Assembly: GCA_019348095.1 (NCBI GenBank)
Contig: JAHWKC010000129.1
Coordinates: 1 to 6,729, forward strand
Origin: Pseudomonadota bacterium
GTDB lineage: Bacteria > Pseudomonadota > Gammaproteobacteria > Xanthomonadales > Xanthomonadaceae
Length of the DNA stretch: 6,729 nt
Direction of reading: 5' to 3'
Part shown: positions 1-6,729 of the stretch, piece by piece
Numbering within the stretch: position 1 is the first letter of the stretch
How the letters are laid out: every line of letters starts with the position of its first letter
Made by a program: the position numbers and the translations under genes
The notes under the pieces: model-generated
Seen by the model: the letters and a program-made list of their open reading frames with translations, nothing else
The model's database searches: none
Told to the model about the DNA's origin: nothing

Positions 1-359
1 TCGATGGCTCTCTCCGGCCAGGCCGTCCGCATCTCGGAGATCACCTGGTCGATGGTGACGTCGAGGTCGGTGATGGTCTCGAGCGACAGCGGCAATCCCT
101 CGCCGAGCTGCCCCCGCGCGAAATCCAGCAGGTTCTCGATGAGCCCGTGCATCCGGCCGCTGCTGTTCCTGATAACCGCCACCGCGCGCCGCGCCGGCGC
201 GTCGAGCCCCATGGCGCCGAGCACGGACGTGGCCGCCTGAATGGCCGAGAGCGGGTTGCGCAGGTCGTGCCCCAGAACCGCCATGAACTGGTCGCGCAGT
301 TCCGCACGCCGCCGCTCGTCCAGCAGGTCGCGCTCGCTCGCGCCGAGCCGCTCGCGCAC
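1..359 (-). CDS. Sensor histidine kinase, fragment (HisKA domain), both ends missing
   Basis: Read on the minus strand, this frame gives a linker with many charged residues ([20 protein letters not shown]) and then a textbook dimerisation/phosphoacceptor box, [16 protein letters not shown]. The phospho-His codon is at 267-269. A second dimerisation helix follows ([21 protein letters not shown]) and the frame stays open to the left edge, before any N, G1 or G2 box, so the ATP-binding domain lies outside the window. The family autophosphorylates on the H-box His and passes phosphate to a receiver; the input signal is unknown because no sensor domain is visible. The frame is open upstream only to a TGA at 444-446. 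GTG at 359 is one possible start and GTG at 401 another; neither has a convincing ribosome binding site. Kinases with this type of linker normally carry a PAS, GAF or membrane sensor ahead of it, so the N-terminus is probably lost at a breakpoint near 365-400. Domain call firm, gene boundaries not. Confidence 0.75.
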   Translation of the reverse strand, partial: MRERLGASERDLLDERRRAELRDQFMAVLGHDLRNPLSAIQAATSVLGAMGLDAPARRAVAVIRNSSGRMHGLIENLLDFARGQLGEGLPLSLETITDLDVTIDQVISEMRTAWPERAI

Positions 360-418
360 GCCGAGGTCGGGGGCGCGGCCGGCCCCGGCTGAACGGCACA
401 CCGCCGCGTGATGCCGAC

Positions 419-1963
<1,545 letters not shown>

Positions 1964-2023
1964 GACCAGAGCCACACCTCCTGCCAAAGGAATCGCTGGT
2001 CCGGCCGCTATCAATCTTGGTGG

Positions 2024-2052
2024 CTGTCAGAACAGCGCCCGCGGGGTATGCT
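2024..2052 (+). promoter_or_regulatory. Candidate promoter for rpfG-rpfC
   Basis: CTGTCA (2024-2029) and TATGCT (2047-2052) are separated by 17 bases, each matching the sigma-70 hexamers at 4 of 6 positions. The start of transcription would be near 2059, about 40 bases before the rpfG start codon. This is a weak match in GC-rich DNA and could be chance. It is supported only by spacing and by position in the sole sizeable gap upstream of rpfGC. Confidence 0.25.
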
Positions 2053-2062
2053 CGATTTCGTT

Positions 2063-2079
2063 GCCACCACGGCGGTGGC
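2063..2079 (+). repeat. Short inverted repeat upstream of rpfG
   Basis: GCCACC (2063-2068) and GGTGGC (2074-2079) form a perfect 6-bp stem with a 5-base loop. There is no following T-run, so it is not an intrinsic terminator. It ends 9 bases before the rpfG Shine-Dalgarno sequence and would lie in the leader if transcription starts near 2059. It could affect rpfG translation or mRNA stability, or be chance. Confidence 0.35.
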
Positions 2080-2088
2080 GTAAACAGC

Positions 2089-2093
2089 AGGTG
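2089..2093 (+). promoter_or_regulatory. Ribosome binding site of rpfG
   Basis: AGGTG sits 5 bases before ATG 2099, which supports this start for rpfG. Confidence 0.6.
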
Positions 2094-2098
2094 CTGGC

Positions 2099-3157
2099 AT
2101 GAACGTAGTCATCGTCGATGACCAGACTTCAGCGCGCACGATGCTGCGCCATATCATCGAAGACATCGGGCCGGAGCTGGCGGTCCACGATTTCGGCGAG
2201 TCTGAAACCGGCCTGGCCTGGTGCGAATCCCACCAGCCTGACCTGCTGCTGCTCGACTACCGGATGCCGGGGATCGACGGGCTCGAGTTCGCGCGCCGGT
2301 TCCGCCGCCGGCCGCTGCATCGCGATATTCCGATCATCCTGGTGACCGTGGTCGGCGACGAGCCGGTACGCCAGGCCGCACTCGATGCCGGCGTGATCGA
2401 CTTCCTGGTCAAGCCGGTGCGCCCGCGCGAGTTGCGGGCGCGCTGCCGCAACCTGCTGCAGCTGCGCCAGCAGTCCGAAAGCGTCAAGCAACGGGCGCTG
2501 TCGCTCGAGCAGCGCCTGCTGTCGAGCATGCACGAGGTCGAGGAGCGTGAGCGCGAGACGCTGTCGCGGCTGGCGCGCGCCATTGAATATCGCGACACCG
2601 GCACCAGCGTGTACCTGGAGCGCATGACCCACGTGGCCGGCCTGATCGCCGAGCATCTGGGCCTGTTCGAGGACGAGGTGCGGATGATCGAGCTGGCCGC
2701 CCCGCTGCACGACATCGGCAAGATCGCGATCCCTGACGCAGTGCTGATGAAGCCGGGCCCGCTGACGGCCGAGGAGACCGCGATCATGCGGCGGCATCCG
2801 CGGATCGGGCATGAGCTGCTCGATGGCAGCCAGAACCGCTTCGTGCAGGCGGGGGCGCTCATTGCATTGCGCCACCACGAGCGCTATGACGGCAGCGGGT
2901 ATCCCGATGGCCTGGCCGGCGAGGACATCCCATTGGAAGCGCGGATCGTGGCGGTGGCCGACGTGTTCGACGCGCTGATCTCCCCGCGCCCCTACAAGCC
3001 GGCCTGGGACCTGGAGACGACGCTGGACTATCTCTACGCCCAGCGCGGCCGCCTGTTCGACCCCCGCTGCGTCGATGCCCTGGTGCGCAGCCGCGCCCGA
3101 CTGGAAGACATCTGCAGCCGCTATTCGGCTGGATCGGTCCGTCCTGGGCTGGAGTAA
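2099..3157 (+). CDS. rpfG: RpfG, cyclic di-GMP phosphodiesterase response regulator (REC + HD-GYP)
   Basis: This is the DSF-pathway response regulator: when phosphorylated by RpfC, the Xanthomonas protein hydrolyses cyclic di-GMP and so controls motility, biofilm dispersal and exoenzymes. The 352 residues comprise a receiver at 1-about 120, with acidic pair D7/D8, phospho-acceptor D53 ([10 protein letters not shown]), T83 and K105 (FLVKPVRP), then a charged helical linker (about 121-158) and an HD-GYP domain. Within the latter are [10 protein letters not shown] (H204, D205), [11 protein letters not shown] (H233, H238), [11 protein letters not shown] (259-269, ending in the GYP triplet) and VADVFDAL (D288). 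The end [13 protein letters not shown] is typical of RpfG. In the usual RDxxTxxHxxRV block, Y172 stands where most HD-GYP proteins have His; I believe this is shared by RpfG orthologs. The start is fixed by an AGGTG site. rpfC follows after 4 bases and the rpfC ribosome binding site lies in the last rpfG codons, so translation is probably coupled. Length is close to Xanthomonas RpfG. Confidence 0.97.
   Translation: MNVVIVDDQTSARTMLRHIIEDIGPELAVHDFGESETGLAWCESHQPDLLLLDYRMPGIDGLEFARRFRRRPLHRDIPIILVTVVGDEPVRQAALDAGVIDFLVKPVRPRELRARCRNLLQLRQQSESVKQRALSLEQRLLSSMHEVEERERETLSRLARAIEYRDTGTSVYLERMTHVAGLIAEHLGLFEDEVRMIELAAPLHDIGKIAIPDAVLMKPGPLTAEETAIMRRHPRIGHELLDGSQNRFVQAGALIALRHHERYDGSGYPDGLAGEDIPLEARIVAVADVFDALISPRPYKPAWDLETTLDYLYAQRGRLFDPRCVDALVRSRARLEDICSRYSAGSVRPGLE
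3151..3154 (+). promoter_or_regulatory. Ribosome binding site of rpfC
   Basis: GGAG, inside the last codons of rpfG, lies 7 bases before ATG 3162. It decides the rpfC start: the frame is open further upstream (ATG at 3075), but that start would run through rpfG and would add 29 residues not expected in RpfC. Confidence 0.75.
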
Positions 3158-3161
3158 GCCG

Positions 3162-5363
3162 ATGAGCACTCTGCGTTCGTGGTTGGAAGCACGACTGTCG
3201 CATCGCCCCGACAGCGAGCATGCGCAGAATCTGATCCGCCTGGCCATCACCGGGCTCTTTTCGATTTACATGGGCTGGCGCTATTTCGACCAGGGAGTGG
3301 CGGGCGCCCTGCCGGTTACTGGCCTGATCCTGCTGGGCGAGTTGCTCGTGTCGCTGTGCCTTTTCGCGGCGATCCTGTTCCATCCAGGCGTGTCGCACGT
3401 GCGTCGCTGGATTGGCATGTTGAGCGATTACGCTGCGATGGGCGCGATCCTCTGCATCGAAGGAGGACCCGTCTCCCCGCTTTACGCCGTCTACCTGTGG
3501 GTCACGATCGGCAACGGCATGCGCTACGGCAGCGGCTACCTGCGCGCCGCCACTGCACTGGCGACGCTTTCGTTTCTGGCGGCAATCCTGATCACGCCTT
3601 ATTGGCAGGCGAACCCACACCTCGCGTGGGGTCTCCTGATCGGCCTGGCCGCGGTACCGCTCTATTTCGATTCGCTGCTCAACGCGTTGACCCATGCCGT
3701 GGAAGAGTCGCGGCGCGCCAACCTGGCCAAAAGCCACTTTCTGGCCAACATGAGCCACGAGTTCCGCACGCCGCTCAACGGCCTGGCCGGGATGTCCGAG
3801 CTGTTGGCCACCACGCGCCTGGATTCGGAACAGCGCGACTGCGTCAATACCATCCAGGCCTCCACCCGCAGTCTCCTCGCGCTGGTCGAGGACGTCCTGG
3901 ATATCTCCGCTATCGAGGCCGGCAAGCTCAAGCTGCACCCGGTGGAGTTCTCGCCGCGCGAGCTGGTCCAGGGCGTGAACCTGATCCTTCAGCCGCAAGC
4001 GCGGGCCAAGCAGCTGCGTTACGAATCCTCGGTCGCGCAGGACGTGCCGCAGAACCTGCGCGGAGACCTCGTGCATCTTCGCCAGGTACTGATCAATCTG
4101 GCCGGCAATGCGGTCAAGTTCACCGACCAGGGCTCTGTGCGGCTGGAGGTGGAGGTCGTTGGCGAGTCCAGCGCGGATGTGCGGCTGCGCTTTACGTTCA
4201 CCGACACCGGTATCGGCATTCCTGAGGCGTTGAGAAGCCGCTTGTTCGAAGCTTTCGAGCAGGCAGATGTCGGGTTGGCCCGGCGCTATGGCGGTACAGG
4301 GCTGGGCACCACGATCGCCAAGGGCCTGACCGAGGCGATGGGCGGCAGCATCGGCTTTGAGAGCACGGAACAGCATGGCAGCCGGTTCTGGGTCGAACTG
4401 CCATTCGAGCGCATCGCGCCCAAGCCGTTGGAGGCGCCGGCGAGCGTTTCCGAGGACGACACCGATCCGGTGTGTAGCGAGGCGGAAGATGGGCAGGGTC
4501 GGGAAAATGTGATCGCATTTTCAAACCCGTTCTTGCGTCACCGCGCCCGCGTTCGCAGCCTGTCGATCCTGGTGGCCGACGACCACGCGGCGAACCGGAT
4601 GGTGATCCAGCGGCTGCTGCAGAAGGCGGGCCACCGCGTTACCTGCGTAGACGGTGGCGAGTGCGTCCTGGATCTGCTGGCGACAACGGACTTCGATGCG
4701 GTCGTCGCAGACTTGCATATGCCCAGCGTCAGCGGCCTGGACATGCTCCGCCAGCTGCGGATCATGGAAGCCGGCGGCGGTAGGCGCACGCCGGTCATTG
4801 TCTTCAGTGCCGATGTCACGCCCGCGTCGATGCTGGCCTGCGAAAAGGCCGGCGCGAGGGCCTTTCTGCCAAAGCCGGTATCGGCCGCGCGGCTGCTAGA
4901 CACGATTGGTGAAATCGCTGCCAGCGGGTTAACGGGCAACGCGGAAGTGCCGATGACGACGGCCCGCGACGACCTGCCCCTCAGCGACGGCGTGTTCGAC
5001 GGCAGTGTGCTGGACGAATTGTGCGCCTTGGGAATCGGTGGGGCCTTCGAAAGGGAGTTCACCCAGCAGTGCTTGCGTGATGCGGAGACCTGCATCGAGA
5101 CGCTTGCCCGGGCGGGGGAGCGCAATGACTGGGAACGCGCGCGGGAGCAGGCCCATGCCCTCAAAGGGGTTGCCAGCAACCTCGGTCTGATCAAGCTCGC
5201 CGCTGTCAGCGGCGAATTGATGCGTCTACCGGATTGGCAGGTCGCACGCGAGTGGCGCTCGCGACTGGAAGGCTTGAGCGAGCGCCTCGTCCAGGGACGG
5301 GCGGCACTCGATGGGCGCGAACGCATGCGCGACGCTCACAACGAAAGCGAGCGTTCCCCCTGA
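3162..5363 (+). CDS. rpfC: RpfC, hybrid histidine kinase sensing DSF (TM-HisKA-HATPase-REC-HPt)
   Basis: RpfC is the inner-membrane DSF receptor; it phosphorylates RpfG and, at low cell density, binds and restrains RpfF. The protein has 733 residues (Xanthomonas RpfC about 726). A short N-terminal segment contains R15-P-D-S-E-H-A-Q22, matching the juxtamembrane segment shown to bind DSF in X. campestris (R15, D17, S18, E19, Q22 as I recall). Five or six hydrophobic segments occupy about 22-170. HisKA follows with H199 ([15 protein letters not shown]), then HATPase with N-box N316, G1 DTGIGIP (348-354), LFEAFEQAD and G2 [11 protein letters not shown] linker (about 418-465) leads to a receiver with D473/D474, D517 (VVADLHMPS) and K571, and an HPt domain with H665 ([12 protein letters not shown]). 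H199, D517 and H665 correspond to the known relay H198, D512 and H657. Start chosen by the GGAG site 7 bases upstream. It is second in an operon after rpfG and converges on rpfF. Confidence 0.98.
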   Translation: MSTLRSWLEARLSHRPDSEHAQNLIRLAITGLFSIYMGWRYFDQGVAGALPVTGLILLGELLVSLCLFAAILFHPGVSHVRRWIGMLSDYAAMGAILCIEGGPVSPLYAVYLWVTIGNGMRYGSGYLRAATALATLSFLAAILITPYWQANPHLAWGLLIGLAAVPLYFDSLLNALTHAVEESRRANLAKSHFLANMSHEFRTPLNGLAGMSELLATTRLDSEQRDCVNTIQASTRSLLALVEDVLDISAIEAGKLKLHPVEFSPRELVQGVNLILQPQARAKQLRYESSVAQDVPQNLRGDLVHLRQVLINLAGNAVKFTDQGSVRLEVEVVGESSADVRLRFTFTDTGIGIPEALRSRLFEAFEQADVGLARRYGGTGLGTTIAKGLTEAMGGSIGFESTEQHGSRFWVELPFERIAPKPLEAPASVSEDDTDPVCSEAEDGQGRENVIAFSNPFLRHRARVRSLSILVADDHAANRMVIQRLLQKAGHRVTCVDGGECVLDLLATTDFDAVVADLHMPSVSGLDMLRQLRIMEAGGGRRTPVIVFSADVTPASMLACEKAGARAFLPKPVSAARLLDTIGEIAASGLTGNAEVPMTTARDDLPLSDGVFDGSVLDELCALGIGGAFEREFTQQCLRDAETCIETLARAGERNDWERAREQAHALKGVASNLGLIKLAAVSGELMRLPDWQVAREWRSRLEGLSERLVQGRAALDGRERMRDAHNESERSP

Positions 5364-5390
5364 GGCAGCAGTTGCGGCCGTGGTCCTGCG

Positions 5391-6275
5391 TCAAACGGTG
5401 TCGCCACCCGCGCGTCGCACCTGGGCACGGACCAGTCGGTCCATGGTGCGCAGCGATTTCTCACCGAGCTTCAGCGCCGTCTCCACCCAGATCTCGGTGA
5501 TCTGCATCATCTCCTGCAGGGTCACGGCCTGGGCGATCTCACGCACTTGGTGCATGGCCGCACGCGCGTGCGGAATTCGGCGGTTGGCGCGGATGACCTC
5601 CTCGACCGCCTGCACGCCCTGGCCCTTCGGCACGAGCACGTCGACCAGGCCCATGCGGTGCAGCTCCTCGCTGCTGAACAGGTTGCCTTCCAACATGATC
5701 TTTTCGGCCTGACGCGGCGCGATGCGCTTGCACAGGAACGAGTACGCACCCATCCCCGGAAACAGGTCAAACAGAACCTCCGGCAGCCCCATCAAAGCGC
5801 CTTCCTCGGCGACGATGGTGTGGCAGCTCAGTGCCGCTTCGAAGCCGCCACCCAGCGCATTGCCCTGGACCAGGGCGATGCTGTGGGCTCCGGCCCCGAG
5901 GCCAGCGTGGAACGCATGCACACCGATCACGCACTGGCGAGCATAGGTCAGCAAGCCTTCACGGTCGCTATTGCGGATCGACTGGCAGAAGAGTTCAAGA
6001 TCGCCACCCAGGTTGAACACATCGCTGTCGGAAGCCAGCACCACGTGAGGAAGTTGCGTGCTGGGACGCGCGGCAGCGCCTTCACGCAACTGCTTGCCGA
6101 GATCGCGCTGGTAACCAATGATCTCGTCGACCAGCGGCATCGAGAAGCAGGCGCGCGCGTTCGTAGTAATCGCATTGGCGTGCATGTAACACCAATAGAC
6201 GCTGCGTGCGTCTTCCTCAACGACCCGCAAGGTCTGGTTCGGCTTGCTTCTGTGAAACGGATGGACGACGGACAT
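5391..6275 (-). CDS. rpfF: RpfF, DSF synthase (crotonase family)
   Basis: RpfF makes the cis-2-unsaturated fatty acid signal from 3-hydroxyacyl-ACP, acting as dehydratase and thioesterase in the cytoplasm. The 294-residue protein shows the crotonase fold with oxyanion-hole blocks HVVLASDSDVFNLGGDL (about 77-93) and SIALVQGNALGGGFEAALSC (132-151), and GLPEVLFDLFPGMGAYSF (163-180). E146 and E166 are the expected catalytic pair; they are 20 residues apart, like E141 and E161 of X. campestris RpfF. The five-residue shift fits a longer loop near 66-76. The C-terminal helix TEIWVETALKLGEKSLRTMD is characteristic of RpfF. The start ATG 6273-6275 (MSVVHPF) aligns with known RpfF and has GGAG 9 bases upstream; a longer open frame to 6437 would run through the terminator hairpin and is not favoured. 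It converges with rpfC, and rpfB lies upstream on the same strand. Confidence 0.97.
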   Translation of the reverse strand: MSVVHPFHRSKPNQTLRVVEEDARSVYWCYMHANAITTNARACFSMPLVDEIIGYQRDLGKQLREGAAARPSTQLPHVVLASDSDVFNLGGDLELFCQSIRNSDREGLLTYARQCVIGVHAFHAGLGAGAHSIALVQGNALGGGFEAALSCHTIVAEEGALMGLPEVLFDLFPGMGAYSFLCKRIAPRQAEKIMLEGNLFSSEELHRMGLVDVLVPKGQGVQAVEEVIRANRRIPHARAAMHQVREIAQAVTLQEMMQITEIWVETALKLGEKSLRTMDRLVRAQVRRAGGDTV

Positions 6276-6347
6276 GGTGGAGTTCTCCGGATTGAGCCGT
6301 CCAGCCGATCGCAAAGGTGGACGGCAAGGGGTGGGAAAGGAAGTTGG

Positions 6348-6353
6348 TGTCAA
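6348..6353 (-). promoter_or_regulatory. TTGACA, possible -35 element for rpfF
   Basis: On the minus strand 6353-6348 reads TTGACA, a perfect sigma-70 -35 hexamer, downstream of the terminator and 72 bases before the rpfF start codon. No good -10 follows at 16-18 bases (the 17-base position reads CCCTTG), so the promoter is either activator-dependent, unusual in its -10, or not real. Confidence 0.3.
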
Positions 6354-6370
6354 TGGCCCAATTCTATGCG

Positions 6371-6411
6371 CCAAAAACGAAACGCCCGCAAGCGTTTCCG
6401 CTCGCGGGCGT
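6371..6411 (-). terminator. Intrinsic terminator after rpfB
   Basis: Positions 6383-6394 and 6399-6410 are inverted repeats: 11 of 12 pairs match (only 6390/6403 mismatched), with a 4-base loop at 6395-6398 and an extra A-T pair at 6382/6411. Read on the minus strand, the GC-rich stem is followed by TTTCGTTTTTGG, a T-rich tract. There is no T-run on the other side, so the orientation is minus. It lies about 22 bases past the rpfB stop and about 110 before the rpfF start. Confidence 0.8.
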
Positions 6412-6433
6412 CTGGTGGAACGATTCGCAGATA

Positions 6434-6729
6434 TCACGGCTGGGCGGCGGGATCTCGCAACTCGCGGCGCAGGATCTTGCCGACGTTCGTCTTGGGCAGT
6501 TCTTTGCGGAACTCCACCAAGCTGGGGCGCTTGTAGTTGGTGAGGTTCTCGCGCGCGTGCGCCTTGACCCGCTCCTCGGTCAGCGACGGGTCCTTCTTCA
6601 CGATGACCAGCTTGACCGCCTCGCCCGATTTTTCATCCGGCACCCCGACCGCGGCTACCTCGAGCACGCCCGGCATCATCGCGATCACGTCCTCGATCTC
6701 GTTGGGGTACACGTTGAAACCCGACACCA
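6434..6729 (-). CDS. rpfB: RpfB, FadD-like long-chain acyl-CoA ligase, C-terminal part
   Basis: Only about the last 98 residues are in the window; the gene continues beyond the right edge. The family activates fatty acids to acyl-CoA through an acyl-adenylate; RpfB of xanthomonads has been linked to fatty-acid recycling and DSF turnover. Seen here are the hinge region of the adenylate-forming superfamily ([13 protein letters not shown]), the mobile C-terminal domain ([20 protein letters not shown]), and the terminal block [15 protein letters not shown], whose Lys in V-G-K-I contacts the acyl-adenylate. The sequence alone would also fit fadD; position directly upstream of rpfF on the same strand makes rpfB the better name. 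The GTG at 6725-6727 is an internal Val codon, not a start. Confidence 0.9.
   Translation of the reverse strand, partial: VSGFNVYPNEIEDVIAMMPGVLEVAAVGVPDEKSGEAVKLVIVKKDPSLTEERVKAHARENLTNYKRPSLVEFRKELPKTNVGKILRRELRDPAAQP

Larger units (their letters stand above)
1964..2098. other. lysS-rpfG intergenic region
   Basis: This gap of 135 bases separates lysS from rpfG on the same strand. I see no convincing gene and no T-rich terminator after lysS. It holds a weak promoter-like pair, a short hairpin and the rpfG ribosome binding site, listed separately. The length would allow rpfGC to have its own promoter rather than rely on lysS transcription. Confidence 0.6.
6276..6433. other. rpfB-rpfF intergenic region
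   Basis: This 158-base gap holds a strong hairpin with a T-run facing rpfF, a perfect TTGACA hexamer and the rpfF ribosome binding site (GGAG on the minus strand, positions 6285-6288). I see no other gene. Together these suggest that rpfF has its own promoter here rather than depending only on read-through from rpfB. Confidence 0.6.

Noticed and set aside
2063..2079. The lysS-rpfG hairpin as a terminator of lysS.
   Set aside because: The stem is only 6 bp and no T-run follows on either strand.
2859..4376. A 505-residue minus-strand open frame under rpfG/rpfC.
   Set aside because: It lies opposite clear RpfG and RpfC coding sequence, has low-complexity Arg/Ala/Gln composition and no recognisable domain.
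6352..6376. A sigma-54-like -24/-12 promoter upstream of rpfF (TTGGCGC on the minus strand).
   Set aside because: The GG is not followed by GC at the required 10-base spacing; the corresponding bases are TG.
6276..6437. N-terminal extension of RpfF to a start at 6437 (54 extra residues).
   Set aside because: The extra segment is encoded by the terminator hairpin and promoter-like region, overlaps the end of rpfB, and has no homology to RpfF N-termini. ATG 6275 has a good GGAG and the expected M-S-x-V-x-P-F start.
5547..6536. A 329-residue plus-strand open frame opposite rpfF.
   Set aside because: It is a shadow of RpfF, whose catalytic motifs are unmistakable on the minus strand; the plus-strand translation shows no domain pattern.

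Overview
The window carries the core of the DSF (diffusible signal factor, cis-11-methyl-2-dodecenoic acid type) quorum-sensing locus of a gammaproteobacterium. The DNA is GC-rich, and the RpfF, RpfC and RpfG sequences are most like those of the Xanthomonadaceae/Lysobacteraceae (Xanthomonas, Stenotrophomonas, Lysobacter, Luteimonas and relatives). lysS next to rpfG is also the arrangement I recall from that family. I cannot fix the genus from the sequence alone.

Layout, left to right. Positions 1-about 370 hold, on the minus strand, a piece of a sensor histidine kinase with a clear phospho-acceptor His box; its ATPase domain lies beyond the left edge and its N-terminus is cut off. From about 380 to 530 the plus strand reads as a short stretch unlike any lysyl-tRNA synthetase N-terminus, possibly the tail of an NTF2/SnoaL-like protein. 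From about 524 it becomes a clear class II lysyl-tRNA synthetase (lysS, to 1963). A 135-base gap with a small hairpin follows, then rpfG (2099-3157, HD-GYP response regulator) and rpfC (3162-5363, hybrid DSF sensor kinase), separated by 4 bases and evidently one operon. rpfF (DSF synthase, minus strand, 5391-6275) converges on rpfC with only 27 bases between stops. rpfB (FadD-like acyl-CoA ligase, minus strand) enters from the right edge and ends at 6434. The 158-base rpfB-rpfF gap contains a strong intrinsic-terminator-like hairpin facing rpfF.

How the genes work together, from established work in Xanthomonas: RpfF makes DSF by dehydrating and hydrolysing 3-hydroxyacyl-ACP; RpfB activates fatty acids as CoA esters and is implicated in DSF turnover; RpfC binds DSF through its N-terminal juxtamembrane segment and relays phosphate His-Asp-His to RpfG; phosphorylated RpfG degrades cyclic di-GMP. 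RpfC also binds and restrains RpfF at low density. All key catalytic and phosphorelay residues are visible here, so the system looks intact apart from the rpfB part outside the window. No rpfH lies between rpfG and rpfC.

The main anomaly is at the left end: a decapitated kinase, an unrelated patch and a lysS without its own N-terminus are joined within about 170 bases. This looks like a mosaic junction, either a real rearrangement or, perhaps more likely, an assembly chimera. I found no mobile element, CRISPR array, tRNA or rRNA gene, and no sign of an undescribed system elsewhere.
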